64,000 nt of DNA from Rariglobus hedericola (GCF_007559335.1 NZ_VMBG01000001.1:1922001-1986000), one strand, 5' to 3'; counted from the stretch's first letter, positions 51,620-60,484 are shown. A program made the numbers and translations. Notes: generated by a model not told the origin, from the letters alone.

Positions 51620-52384
51620 ATGCGTTCACGTTCCCGCGCTTTCACCCTCATTGAGTTACTGACCGTCATTGCGATCATCGGAGTTCTTGCCGCCGTCATC
51701 ATCGGCAGCGTCTCCAAAGTCCGCGACGCCGCCCGCCGCTCCACTTGCGTCAGCAACCTGCGTCAGCTCGGTGCAGCCTTTCCTCTCTACGCGGCAGACA
51801 ATAACGGATTTTATCCTGCGGTCCGCCAAGCCACCTATCCTTATCCGGGAGATGCATCCGGATCCTACAAGAAGCAAAACCCGCCTCCCGGCGTTAATCC
51901 TTCAGGCGAAAACTGGCAGGTTGAAATCAGCCGTTACATCATCCGCGAACAGACCACCATTCAGCAGGTTCAGAATGCTTACGGCACATCCAACGTCGCC
52001 CACTGCCCGACTTACGACCTCCTGTTCAACACGTCCGCAACGATGTCCTCCCAAAGCAACATCAGCACCGCCGGGTATGGCATGAATCTGAATATGAAAT
52101 GTAGGGGGTGTTAACTACAGCGCCGGCACCTGGGCTTGGAAAACACCCGCCGGTTTAAAGCCGCTGCACTCACCACCCCGTCAAAAACCGTTCTCGTCGG
52201 CGACAGTTCCGAATTCTTCATCAACGTGTCCACCGCCTGGACCGTGGACACCTCGCACCTCGACGGCTACGGAAACGGCGCGCCCAAGCGTCACGGCGCC
52301 AGCGCCAATTACCTGTTCGCCGACGGCCACGTGGAAAGCCTGACGCCTGAAGCCGCCATCATCGTCGCGGCCTTCAGAAACTGA
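51620..52384 (+). pseudogene. Frameshifted prepilin-type protein with H-X9-DG motif (fourth pseudopilin)
   Basis: The leader ends SRA, followed by FTLIELLTVIAIIGVLAAV and SNLRQLGAAFPLYAADNNGFYPAV, all typical of the family. The frame runs to YGMNLNMKCRGC and then hits TAA at 52112-52114. In the +1 frame from about 52101 the sequence reads VGGVNYSAGTWAWKTPA, matching the GLKVGG region of the cluster C paralog. The original frame resumes at about 52148 with RFKAAALTTPSKTVLVGDS and continues to the H-X9-DG motif (RHGASANYLFADGH). Two compensating single-base indels therefore explain the break: one extra T near 52101 and one missing base near 52147. A sequencing error cannot be excluded. Confidence 0.75.
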
Positions 52385-52393
52385 CCCGCAGGG

Positions 52394-53398
52394 TCACTTT
52401 AGCTCGCCCACGATCGTGAACTCCTCACGGTCGTGGTAGAGATGACGCACGCGGATATTCGTCGCGCAACGCGAGAACACCGAGTCCGGCGAACGCACAT
52501 CGCGTAACAACGCCAGCGGGTCCACTCGACCGAATTTCAAAATAATCACAAAACGCCGGCACCAACCGCGTTCCAACCACGGCTGTATCAGGTTCTCCAT
52601 GACGTGATGCGGCTCCTCGACGAGGTCGCAGAACATCCAGTCGAACACTTGGTCCGGCGCCGGACGGAACGTAAACGCGTCCTCCATGCGGTGCTCGATC
52701 TTGTAGTTGTTATACGCGCCGCCCTTGAGCGGACCATTGTCCACCGCGACGATCTTCGCTCCGCGCTTGGACGCACTGTAACTCCACCCACCCGGCGCCG
52801 CACCGAGATCGGCGACCGTCTCCTCAAACCCAGGCTCACGCCCGAGCACGATGTAAGCCTCTTCGATTTTCAGATAAGAACGCGACGGAGCCTGTTCGTC
52901 GTCAGCCATGCGGCGCTGTCCGCCGAAGAATGCCTCGCGCGAAACATACGCCCGCTTAAAATCCACGAAGAACACATACAACCCTCGCAGTTGGGCCACA
53001 CCGCGCGGCTTGTCCGCCACCGCCAGCCTGGCGACCCGGCTCATGCGCTTCTTGAGGTTTTCCTGAACCATCTTTTCAACACCTTTCACGCGACGACCGA
53101 GGCCGTCCATCTCGGCGGCTTCTTCAAAGAGAAACGGCCACTCGCCCTCAAAACGCTCGGTCTTGGCCGACGCCAGAAATTGTTCCGTGATCTTCGCCGC
53201 GAGCGCATTCACCGAATCCGCCGCAATCTCCACCGGATCAAACAGGGCCATCTGCGGAAAGCACAGATCGGGCAGCTCGGTCTTCGGGCCACCTTCCGTC
53301 CGCACCCAACCCGCGCCTTGTTCCACCGGTGAAAAACCATGCGTGCTCAGCTCGCCGGCGAGCAGGTCCGTGAATCCGGGTTGGCAGGTAAAAATCAT
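52394..53398 (-). CDS. FtsJ-like 2'-O-ribose methyltransferase, RlmM-type
   Basis: 334 residues. A THUMP-like/N-terminal region, then DLGAAPGGWSYSASKRGA, the SAM-binding motif I, at about 185. The catalytic K-D-K-E tetrad is suggested by K in RSYLKIEEA, D in FCDLVEE, K in IILKFG and E in DREEFTI. RlmM modifies C2498 of 23S rRNA. The ATG at 53396-53398 gives MIFTCQPGFTDLL. It is housekeeping and converges on the pseudopilin pseudogene, with a 9-nt gap. Confidence 0.83.
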   Translation of the reverse strand: MIFTCQPGFTDLLAGELSTHGFSPVEQGAGWVRTEGGPKTELPDLCFPQMALFDPVEIAADSVNALAAKITEQFLASAKTERFEGEWPFLFEEAAEMDGLGRRVKGVEKMVQENLKKRMSRVARLAVADKPRGVAQLRGLYVFFVDFKRAYVSREAFFGGQRRMADDEQAPSRSYLKIEEAYIVLGREPGFEETVADLGAAPGGWSYSASKRGAKIVAVDNGPLKGGAYNNYKIEHRMEDAFTFRPAPDQVFDWMFCDLVEEPHHVMENLIQPWLERGWCRRFVIILKFGRVDPLALLRDVRSPDSVFSRCATNIRVRHLYHDREEFTIVGELK

Positions 53399-53566
53399 TG
53401 GAGCCGCAGCGTGCCGCGCGTGCCACGACGCGGCGAGAAATTTTACTTCACAGTCGATTCGCTCAACCGCTCCCAATCAGTTCCGGTGTTGAGCATCCCT
53501 GAAAGTTAATTAGTCGTAGTATATCTGATTAGCGGTCCGCCCCAAATTCACTCCAAAAAAACACCC

Positions 53567-53797
53567 ATGAAAACACTCCGTCTCTCCCTCGCCCTGATCG
53601 TCGCCTCGTTCGCCTTCGCCAACCTCGTTCGCTCCGAAGAAACGAAACCTGCAGGCAAGCCCGCCAAGTGCTGCGAAAAAGCCGCCGCCGAAGGCAAGAG
53701 CTGCACGCATGGTTGCTGCGCGGCCAATGCCAAGGATGACAAAAACTGCGAGAAATGCGGCGGCAAAAACGAGGCGAAAGCCGAGAAGGCCATGTAA
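53567..53797 (+). CDS. Small secreted cysteine-rich protein
   Basis: 76 residues with a signal peptide (1-23, ending VRSEE). The mature peptide of about 50 residues has Cys at KCCEK, SCTHGCCAA and CEKCGG: eight Cys, several in adjacent pairs or CxxC-type spacing, with one His, in a Lys/Ala/Glu-rich context. The arrangement suggests metal binding (copper or zinc) or disulfides in the periplasm. No named family recognised. A terminator follows directly, so it is monocistronic. Confidence 0.75.
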   Translation: MKTLRLSLALIVASFAFANLVRSEETKPAGKPAKCCEKAAAEGKSCTHGCCAANAKDDKNCEKCGGKNEAKAEKAM

Positions 53798-53833
53798 TCC
53801 AGGCCTTGGCACCACGCCATCGGTTTCAACATC

Positions 53834-53863
53834 AACCGCGCCTCTTTTCCGGCGCGGTTTTTT
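53834..53863 (+). terminator. Rho-independent terminator
   Basis: Stem AACCGCGCC (53834-53842) / GGCGCGGTT (53851-53859), loop TCTTTTCC, followed by TTTTTT. It terminates the small Cys-rich gene. Confidence 0.8.
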
Positions 53864-53921
53864 CATGTCCGAATCCCTGCAAGTCCCAATCCTCCAAACC
53901 CCATCAAGCGCAGTTACCACA

Positions 53922-53960
53922 CAAACCGGTTTGTAACTTAATAGGTTACAAACCGGTTTG
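53922..53960. promoter_or_regulatory. Long perfect inverted repeat built of two AAACCGGTTT palindromes
   Basis: CAAACCGGTTTGTAAC (53922-53937) and GTTACAAACCGGTTTG (53945-53960) are exact reverse complements separated by TTAATAG. Each arm contains the palindrome CAAACCGGTTTG, a form typical of TetR-family operators. There is no T-run, and no divergent gene start nearby: the upstream gene is already terminated and the ribonucleotide reductase gene ends at 54022 on the other strand. Function unknown. Confidence 0.6.
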
Positions 53961-54021
53961 GACGCAAACGCCGCCTACCCATTCCGCTCGCGGCCGGTTC
54001 GCATTCTCGTGTGCACACGTT

Positions 54022-56538
54022 TCAAGGTAGTTCACACGCGCCGCCCGCGCATGCGACGATGTCTTTCAGGCTGGTTTCATCGGTGTGCTCCCGGAGCTTC
54101 GTGTAGTCTACCGGCCGCGGGCGCAGCGCGTTCCAGCGGGCGATGTCGGCATCCGTCATGACCTCCTCGCGCGGAGCCTGTGCGTAGGCTTTGTCACCCG
54201 CATCTTGAAGCAGCGAAACTCCCGTGAAGAGCGTGCGGTTGGCCCAGATGAAATCCGCCACCGCCGCCCACTCGTCGGCGCGCACCGTGCAGGTGTTCGA
54301 CACGTTATGATGCAGCCCCGCGCTGCGCGACAAGGGATCACCGCCGGGAATCACCCAGGCTTGCTGCACGAGCATCACGAGTTGGAGGAATTGGAGCGCG
54401 TTCAAATCCTTGCGCAGAATTGCCCCTTCCGGCGCCGACACGGGGAACGTGATCACATCATCCGTCTGCGGACTATACACGGAGGGCTCGGTCATCTGCG
54501 CGTTGATAGACTTGAAGAACGCGTAAATCGGTTCCTTGCGATTCGCCTGCACCCGACGGAAATACTGACGCGCGTGATGCGGGTGAATCCCCGACGCCGC
54601 ATCGAGCAACAACGAAGCCGTGCCCTCCGGTTTGCACGTCGTGATCTTCGCGGCGTGCTTGATGCCGAGCACTTCCGCCACGAAACGATTGGTCGCACGG
54701 CAGAGGTTGGCGCCTTTGCGCAGAATCTCGGGATCAAAGAGGACGTTGGGATTATCCATGAATCCACAGATCGACACCCCCAGCAGCGCATCATGTTCGT
54801 TGATGAGGCGCGTCACCGGTCCGAGATACGGCATGTCGGTGTAGGCGGCCTGCAACGTGCCGATGGTCGTCGCGGCGATGCACGCTTCATAAAAACGCTC
54901 AGGCGTGGTCGCGGCGCGTCCGTTGATCGTCGTGAGATTGCAGTGCTGGAAACCCGAGAGGCGCGCCATGCCGGGCAGGTCGCCCTTGTAGCCCCAGGCA
55001 AAAAGCTTCGAGAGTTCCTCACCCGAAAGTTCCCAATCGATGACCGGCAGCAGGTTGATCTCGGCGCACGGATTGCAACCCGCCTCGGGATGGTCACAGA
55101 AAAAGAATCCGGGCTCGCCGAATTCCTTCTGCGCTTTGAAGAGCCGGTGGAAGTGCACGGCGTTGTCCTCGTCGCGCGCGAGCGCCGCGGAGTTGTTCGA
55201 GGCGGAGCGCTGCGGGTTGGTCTCAAACCAGTTGCCCGTCTTCGCATCCATCATCTCCTCATCGTCGGGCGAGAAGAGACAGATTGTCGCCGAACGACGG
55301 ATACCGCCCGCGAGCACGGCCTTCGCCGTGAACATGTTGATGTCGTAAACCTCGATGGGCCGTAGCGAGCGTCCCGTAGCTCCGTCCAGGATGGCTTCGA
55401 TGCGAATGAGCGCCTGCTTAAGCGGAAGATGCCCGGGCGCCTTGCCGCCGGAGGTGCGCAGGTGGGCTCCGCGCGGGCGGATGGCGGCGTAGCTGAACTC
55501 GATTTTTTTGCCTTCGTAGAATGACTGGAAAAGCGCGTGCAACGCATCGGCCCAGCCTTCGATGGTGTCCATAACATGAAAATGCCACACCGGCAGATCG
55601 TGCGCCGACGCGCGTGCGGGCAGCGGCGGCAAGAGCGCGATGTGATGCTTCTGCACGGAGAATCCGACGCCGCAGCCGCTCAGCAGCAGGAAAAAATACT
55701 CACGAAAAAACTCCACGCGATCCACGTTGGAGAAGCTGCAATTGAACATGCGGCTGTTGTTCGAGAGGATCGCTTCGCCGCCGAACTGCATCGACCGCAT
55801 ACTGGGCAACACGCGCTTCGCGGTCACATCGGCGAACACACTTTCGATCACGTCACCGAGCGGGCGTGCGCTGAGCATTTTCTCGAGTAGCGTGGCATTG
55901 TCGCCAGCCAGCGCGACAAGCGACGTCGGTAGCTTGGCCGGAAAACGTTTGTCCAGTTTCGCGGAGAAAAATGACTGGTGCATTTCCATCACGCGCTCGA
56001 CGCCTTCGGCGAACGTTTCACGGCGCCCCAAGTCGGCGCGGTGACGCGAGTATTTGGCCATCGCTATGTAATCGGCGAGACCGCTCTCGTTGTAAGTCGC
56101 AAGGCGCGTGAGCGCGCGACGTTCGCGATAAAGCATGTAGGCACGCGCGACTTCCCAATGGCCGGCGCCGGCGATGGATTTCTCCACGGAATCCTGCACT
56201 TGCTCGATGGTCGGATGCAGACCCTGGCGGTAGTAAAGTTCGAGCATCTGCGAAACCGCCTCGGCGATTTTCGTGGCTTCGATAAAGCGGTCGCTGTCCA
56301 GGCCGAAGCACGCGAGCATGTCGTCGCGATAGGGATTTGCGTCGTTTTCCGTATGAACTTCGCGAAACGCGAGTGCGATGGCCCGGGTGACTTTGTTTTG
56401 GTCGTAGCGAACGCGGGAACCGTCGCGCTTGATGACCTCGCGATCAGCGGCGGCGATGTGACGCTGGAGGACTTGCGAACCGTGGCGCGGTTTAATGGCA
56501 GCGTGCGGGGACAGTGGGGAACGAGACGCGGAATTCAT
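54022..56538 (-). CDS. nrdJ: Adenosylcobalamin-dependent (class II) ribonucleotide reductase
   Basis: 838 residues. An N-terminal ATP-cone (about 33-130: VIKRDGSRVRYDQNKVTRAIALAF), then the class II barrel. Conserved residues: Cys in FNCSFSNV (pair with Cys in the HCNLTTI region), radical Cys in NPCAEINLL, and a C-terminal CAGGACEL pair for reduction by thioredoxin. Lack of a partner small-subunit gene and the fold pattern (SGCGVGFSVQKHHI) favour the monomeric B12-dependent triphosphate reductase. It makes dNTPs without oxygen. No cobalamin riboswitch was found in the 302-nt upstream gap. Confidence 0.9.
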   Translation of the reverse strand: MNSASRSPLSPHAAIKPRHGSQVLQRHIAAADREVIKRDGSRVRYDQNKVTRAIALAFREVHTENDANPYRDDMLACFGLDSDRFIEATKIAEAVSQMLELYYRQGLHPTIEQVQDSVEKSIAGAGHWEVARAYMLYRERRALTRLATYNESGLADYIAMAKYSRHRADLGRRETFAEGVERVMEMHQSFFSAKLDKRFPAKLPTSLVALAGDNATLLEKMLSARPLGDVIESVFADVTAKRVLPSMRSMQFGGEAILSNNSRMFNCSFSNVDRVEFFREYFFLLLSGCGVGFSVQKHHIALLPPLPARASAHDLPVWHFHVMDTIEGWADALHALFQSFYEGKKIEFSYAAIRPRGAHLRTSGGKAPGHLPLKQALIRIEAILDGATGRSLRPIEVYDINMFTAKAVLAGGIRRSATICLFSPDDEEMMDAKTGNWFETNPQRSASNNSAALARDEDNAVHFHRLFKAQKEFGEPGFFFCDHPEAGCNPCAEINLLPVIDWELSGEELSKLFAWGYKGDLPGMARLSGFQHCNLTTINGRAATTPERFYEACIAATTIGTLQAAYTDMPYLGPVTRLINEHDALLGVSICGFMDNPNVLFDPEILRKGANLCRATNRFVAEVLGIKHAAKITTCKPEGTASLLLDAASGIHPHHARQYFRRVQANRKEPIYAFFKSINAQMTEPSVYSPQTDDVITFPVSAPEGAILRKDLNALQFLQLVMLVQQAWVIPGGDPLSRSAGLHHNVSNTCTVRADEWAAVADFIWANRTLFTGVSLLQDAGDKAYAQAPREEVMTDADIARWNALRPRPVDYTKLREHTDETSLKDIVACAGGACELP

Positions 56539-56685
56539 GGGGATGCGGACGGACGGAACAGGTTTGAAATATACACAGAAAACGCAGGAGTGCGGCTTCC
56601 GATGGATTTATGCTCCCTGCGTGCAGGCCTCGGTTTTACCGAAATAAAACGACTGCGGCCGGGACATGAGTCACGAGACATTCCA

Positions 56686-56701
56686 TTAACCGGCCGGTCA
56701 A
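56686..56701. promoter_or_regulatory. Near-palindrome upstream of nrdJ
   Basis: TTAACCGG-CCGGTCAA, 7 of 8 pairs, 147 nt upstream of the nrdJ start. Shares the ACCGG core with the palindromes at 53922 and 56734. Confidence 0.35.
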
Positions 56702-56733
56702 ACTACCGCATCCCCCATATCCCGGTTATTACC

Positions 56734-56761
56734 CGATGTTCTGAACCGGTTCAGAACATCG
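56734..56761. promoter_or_regulatory. 28-bp perfect palindrome upstream of nrdJ
   Basis: CGATGTTCTGAACC followed immediately by its reverse complement GGTTCAGAACATCG. It lies 195 nt upstream of the nrdJ start and between two minus-strand genes, beyond the SDR terminator. No T-run follows, so an operator is more likely than a terminator. It contains TGTTC and GAACA half-sites, but separated by 12 nt instead of 4. Confidence 0.6.
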
Positions 56762-56796
56762 ATCTGCTGTTTCCGCTAACAATGCTCAGCCACAAA

Positions 56797-56820
56797 AAAA
56801 GCGCACCGAAGTGCGCTTTT
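56797..56820 (-). terminator. Rho-independent terminator of the SDR gene
   Basis: AAAAGCGCAC-CGAA-GTGCGCTTTT, with a T7 run on the minus strand 21 nt beyond the SDR stop. The stable GNRA-like tetraloop and the symmetric A/T flanks make it potentially bidirectional. Confidence 0.8.
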
Positions 56821-56840
56821 GGAAATGAAGAGCGGGCTGA

Positions 56841-57623
56841 TCAAAGCCGTTGCAGGTGGAAACCGCCGTCCACATCGAACGCCGTGCCGGTCGTGAACGG
56901 GAAGCGGTCCTCGGCGATCGCGCGCACGGCACGACCGATGTCCTCCGGCTTGCCCCAGCGGCGGATGGGCGTGATCCCGCGTTCATCCTGCAAGATGAGC
57001 TTGTCGTATTTTTCCTTCACGGCACCGGTCATGTCGGTGGCGATCACACCCGGGCGGATTTCGTAAACGTTGATGCCATCGTTGGCCAAACGGTCGGCGA
57101 AGAGTTTCGTCATCATCGCAAGGCCGGCCTTCACCATGCAGTAGTCGCCGCGATTGATCGACGCCGTGTAAACCGAGATCGAGGTGATGTTCACAATACG
57201 GCCGCGGAAACCTTCCTCATCCGTCCCCTGCGAGAGCATCTGCTTGGCGACGAGTTGCGTGAGAAAATACGGTCCCTTGAGGTTGATGTTGAACAGGCGG
57301 TCAAAACTCTCCTCACCGGCGTCGAGCAAGTCGGCGCGCACTTTTGGAGCCACACCGGCGTTGTTCACCAAAAGATCGATGCGCCCAAACTGCTGCACGG
57401 TTTCCGCCACCAGCCGCTCGCGATCCGCCGCCACGGAAACGTCGCCTTGCACGATGAAACCTTCGCCGCCCGCACCCTTCACGAGCTCAAGCGCCTCGGC
57501 CGCCGCTTCGGCGTTGCCGGCATAATTGATCGCCACGCGATAACCTGCGCGGGCGAGCTCGATGGCGATACCACGGCCGATGCCGCGCGATGCTCCCGTA
57601 ACGAGTGCGGATTTTTTAATCAT
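56841..57623 (-). CDS. Short-chain dehydrogenase/reductase (FabG-like)
   Basis: 260 residues. [10 protein letters not shown] cofactor motif, NNAG, the catalytic Ser (ITSIS), and Tyr/Lys in YCMVK (SDR Y-x3-K). C-terminal [15 protein letters not shown](P)-dependent oxidoreductase in the cytoplasm; 3-oxoacyl reductases or sugar-type SDRs share these motifs. ATG at 57621-57623 gives the canonical [10 protein letters not shown] start; longer in-frame starts are unlikely. A terminator follows. Confidence 0.88.
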   Translation of the reverse strand: MIKKSALVTGASRGIGRGIAIELARAGYRVAINYAGNAEAAAEALELVKGAGGEGFIVQGDVSVAADRERLVAETVQQFGRIDLLVNNAGVAPKVRADLLDAGEESFDRLFNINLKGPYFLTQLVAKQMLSQGTDEEGFRGRIVNITSISVYTASINRGDYCMVKAGLAMMTKLFADRLANDGINVYEIRPGVIATDMTGAVKEKYDKLILQDERGITPIRRWGKPEDIGRAVRAIAEDRFPFTTGTAFDVDGGFHLQRL

Positions 57624-57822
57624 GAGATCAGGCAACGCAGCGCGTGCTTTCGCGGCAAAAGCAAAACCACGTCCCGACAGCACATTCCCGCCAAACGCTA
57701 GCACGAATCCGGAACCCAACGGGCTGAGGCGTAATTAAAATCAGCGGCGAACCGATCGCCCAAACCTCTGTCCATCGTTGCGGATAGATTATCCACACAA
57801 CCCTGATTCCTATTACCATATT

Positions 57823-58359
57823 ATGAAAACGTCCCTACTGCTTCCCCTGCCCTTGATCGCTCTTTTCTTCGCCGGCTGCTCGAAGAACCACGATGCAAAC
57901 GATACCACTCCGGCCCATTCACCCACGCTTTCCGAGCGCGCTGATTCCGCCGCAGAGAAAACCAAGGATGCAGCCGTCGATGCCAAGGATGCCGTTGCCG
58001 CCAAGCTTACCGAATGGAAACTCACCCCGTCCGACATCAAGTCCGACCTCGAAAAGTCCGGCCGCGTGGTGCGTGAGAAAACCCTCGCTGCTGGCGAGAA
58101 GGTCGGCGGAGCCCTCGACAACGCCCGCATCGTCACCGTCATCAACGGCAAGTTCGTCGCCGACAGCAATCTCTCCGCCCTCAAGATCAACGTCGATGCC
58201 GACAACGGTATCGTCACCCTCACCGGCGAAGTTGCCACGCTTGATCTGGTCGGTCGCGCCGTCGCCGTCGCTCTCAATACCGATGGCGTCTCCCAAGTTA
58301 TCGCCCTCTTGAAGGTCGAAAGCGCCGAAGTCGTCGTCCCCGCCGCCGACAAGATGTAA
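57823..58359 (+). CDS. Periplasmic BON-domain lipoprotein
   Basis: 178 residues. A signal peptide with a lipobox (LFFAGC, Cys18) predicts lipid anchoring. The mature part contains an Ala/Lys-rich, coiled-coil-like segment (about 40-95: SAAEKTKDAAVDAKDAVAAKLTEW) and a C-terminal BON domain (about 105-170: VTVINGKFVADSNLSALKINVDADNGIVTLTGEVATLD). BON domains bind phospholipid or support envelope stress resistance. ATG at 57823 chosen for the signal peptide. A strong terminator follows. Confidence 0.85.
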   Translation: MKTSLLLPLPLIALFFAGCSKNHDANDTTPAHSPTLSERADSAAEKTKDAAVDAKDAVAAKLTEWKLTPSDIKSDLEKSGRVVREKTLAAGEKVGGALDNARIVTVINGKFVADSNLSALKINVDADNGIVTLTGEVATLDLVGRAVAVALNTDGVSQVIALLKVESAEVVVPAADKM

Positions 58360-58385
58360 TCACTGTCGATTACCTTACGTTCCTT

Positions 58386-58419
58386 AAAGAAGGCCGCCTT
58401 TGGGCGGCCTTCTTTTTTT
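58386..58419 (+). terminator. Rho-independent terminator of the BON gene
   Basis: AAAGAAGGCCGCC / GGCGGCCTTCTTT stem with loop TTTG (58399-58403) followed by TTTTG; a long 13-bp stem with T-run. Confidence 0.85.
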
Positions 58420-58523
58420 GTGAATGCACCGCACACACACAGACACTCACGTCTGCCGTTCATTATTAAGCACACACGTGGCAGCCCGCTGGCAGTGGCG
58501 CGTCAGACAACGTAAATGTGCGC

Positions 58524-59657
58524 TCACCGCAGTTCTAAAAAACGCGCGAGTTCCTTCAGCGCCACATTCGCCGCCTTCGTATATCCGCGTTTCACTTCGC
58601 GAGAGACGGCCTGCAGTTTCCCCGCCTTGCGATCCGCCTTCGGATCGACGTGACCCACCAGCGCATCGCCCGACAGCAAGGGCAGCGCGTAGTAGCCGCG
58701 TCTGCGCCGCAACGGTGACGTATATACCTCCCAGGTGTAATCGAAACCCCACAGCGCCCGCGTCACCGTGCGGTCGTAAATCAACGGGTCCAACGGTGCC
58801 AGCAGTCGCGCGCTGGCCGCACCCGCAGACGTGATTCCGCCCGCAGCACGTTCAATCAACTCCGCATCAGATCTGAGCGCATACAACAGCGGCGCGCCCT
58901 CGACCCGAATCGGTTGCACGAGGTCCGCCACGTGCGCGAGTTCACCGCGCTTGAGCGGGGTAAGTCTGCGCTGACGGAGCTTCAGCAACGTCTCCCAGCG
59001 CGCAACTTCGTCCGGAGAGGCCGCGCCTTGGCGCAACACCGCAGCCGGCAACACCCGCTCCGGCAGGTCGTAAAGCCGCCGCCCCGCCTCGCGCCTCGCG
59101 ATTAAAATGCGTCCGTGGAAAAAGAGCTTTTGCAACGTGGCTTTCACCAGCGTCGCTGTTCCCCACGTGCGCACGCCTGCACGCGGATCATCGATCATAT
59201 CCGATCCCAGCGGACCCCGTGCCGACAACTCCGCCAGCAAACGCGGCGCCAGTTCCGCCTCGCGCGCCGTAAGTTTCCCCGACCACGCGCCCGCCCGCCG
59301 CGATCGCGCCCGCATCGCCACCTGCAGGTAGGGCCACGCGGAGTTTTCCAACACCACCAAAATTCCCGTCGAAGGCAGATGATGTTCGAACGCCGTCCGC
59401 TGCTCCGCCGCCAGTGACGCGGATTCTCCGTGCACAAATCGCAATAGATCACCTTCGCGATACTCGCTGAGTCGCGAACGCAAAATCAGATCATGCATGC
59501 GCCCGCAGACATTGATCGGATCGATCTGCACATACCCATGATGCGCCAGCACGCCCGCGATCGATGCATGCGCCTCGACCAGCCCGAGTGCGTGCAACGC
59601 AAACCAGCGCGCATGCCCGGGGCTCAACTTAATCGGCTCGGGCAGCAGAGTCTTCAT
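58524..59657 (-). CDS. YcaQ/AlkZ-like DNA glycosylase (HTH_42 family)
   Basis: 377 residues, three tandem winged-helix domains. The family's catalytic motif appears as QID in GYVQIDPINV (about residue 44-53), matching the Q-x-D form of YcaQ rather than Q-x-Q of AlkZ. 'GRMHDLILRSRL' and 'LLAPLDPLIYDRTVTRALWGFDYTWEVY' are conserved. YcaQ unhooks DNA interstrand crosslinks in E. coli. Start ATG 59655-59657; it overlaps the upstream esterase stop by 4 nt (ATGA), so they form an operon. Confidence 0.88.
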   Translation of the reverse strand: MKTLLPEPIKLSPGHARWFALHALGLVEAHASIAGVLAHHGYVQIDPINVCGRMHDLILRSRLSEYREGDLLRFVHGESASLAAEQRTAFEHHLPSTGILVVLENSAWPYLQVAMRARSRRAGAWSGKLTAREAELAPRLLAELSARGPLGSDMIDDPRAGVRTWGTATLVKATLQKLFFHGRILIARREAGRRLYDLPERVLPAAVLRQGAASPDEVARWETLLKLRQRRLTPLKRGELAHVADLVQPIRVEGAPLLYALRSDAELIERAAGGITSAGAASARLLAPLDPLIYDRTVTRALWGFDYTWEVYTSPLRRRRGYYALPLLSGDALVGHVDPKADRKAGKLQAVSREVKRGYTKAANVALKELARFLELR

Positions 59658-60403
59658 CCGGCAAACAACTCCACCAGTCCCGTGCGAAAGCTCACCGCGA
59701 TGGCGTTGAAATGATTGCACTCGGGGAACCGCGCACCGCTCACCGTGAGTTCACGCACCGGCCGCGCCGCGAGTTGTGCCTCCAGCAAATCCAGGTCGCC
59801 CGTCATCGACTGCGAGTCCTTCAAACCCACGCTCAAAAAGAGCCTCGCGGGCAACGCCTCATCCCTGTCCTGCAACACTACCAACGGTGCCAACACCGCG
59901 CGTTCGCCCCACCAGATCGATGGCGACGCCGCCAGCACGCGGTTAAAGAACGGCTGCGGCTTGAACAGCGCATGCAGCGCCAGCAACCCGCTCAGCGAAT
60001 ACCCCGCGATGCCGCGAATCTCCGGATGCACCGGATAACGCCGCGCCAATTCCGTCCACACCGTGCCCGTTAAAAACTCCAGAAACGCATCCGCCCCGCC
60101 CGCATCCGGCGCTTCCGTGATCGCCACCGGCGTGTAGTCGCGCGAACGCTTGTTGCCCGGCTTCCCATAGCTCGCGCCATAACCGATTCCGACCAGCAAC
60201 AACGGCGGCAACGCGTGGGTCTTGGCAACCACCTTACGCGCTTTGCACAAGTCCGCAAATTGATCGTCGCCATCCAGACACAGCACCGTGATCCACGGCT
60301 CGCCCGCATCCGGTTTGGAGCCTTCCGGCAGATCAACGTAGATCGCGTAATCCGTCCCCAATCCAGAAAGATGAAACGCGGCAGGCACCGGTGACTTCGA
60401 CAT
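59654..60403 (-). CDS. Putative esterase (alpha/beta hydrolase, esterase D-like)
   Basis: 249 residues without a signal peptide. GYSLSGLLA holds the nucleophile Ser; CNHFNAI near the C-terminus provides a His. VTVLCLDGDDQF... and LLVGIGYGASYG match the enterochelin/esterase D family (PF00756). Substrate unknown. It is the first gene of the two-gene operon with the glycosylase. Confidence 0.8.
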   Translation of the reverse strand: MSKSPVPAAFHLSGLGTDYAIYVDLPEGSKPDAGEPWITVLCLDGDDQFADLCKARKVVAKTHALPPLLLVGIGYGASYGKPGNKRSRDYTPVAITEAPDAGGADAFLEFLTGTVWTELARRYPVHPEIRGIAGYSLSGLLALHALFKPQPFFNRVLAASPSIWWGERAVLAPLVVLQDRDEALPARLFLSVGLKDSQSMTGDLDLLEAQLAARPVRELTVSGARFPECNHFNAIAVSFRTGLVELFAG

Positions 60404-60484
60404 ACATCTAAAGGAGCACGCCGCGCATGAAGGTCAAATCCCCCGCCTTGCGCCCTTCCCGCGCATTCCCACATTGAACGCACC

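Larger units (their letters stand above)
56539..56840. other. Intergenic region of 302 nt upstream of nrdJ
   Basis: No credible gene in either direction. It holds a 28-bp perfect palindrome (56734-56761), a second near-palindrome TTAACCGG/CCGGTCAA (56686-56701) and a terminator for the SDR gene (56797-56820). The nrdJ promoter must lie here. Confidence 0.7.

Noticed and set aside
56734-56761. A LexA box (TGTTC-N4-GAACA) controlling nrdJ
   Set aside because: The half-sites are present but 12 nt apart instead of 4, so the palindrome is not a match for the described verrucomicrobial LexA motif.
56539-56840. A cobalamin riboswitch in front of the B12-dependent ribonucleotide reductase
   Set aside because: The conserved B12-box (GCCACTG-type) and the flanking stems are not found on the minus strand of the 302-nt gap. 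Regulation by other means is more likely.
55978-57066. Plus-strand frame spanning the nrdJ 5' part, the intergenic gap and the SDR 3' end
   Set aside because: It runs antisense through two well-supported genes and across a terminator, and its product has no recognised features.
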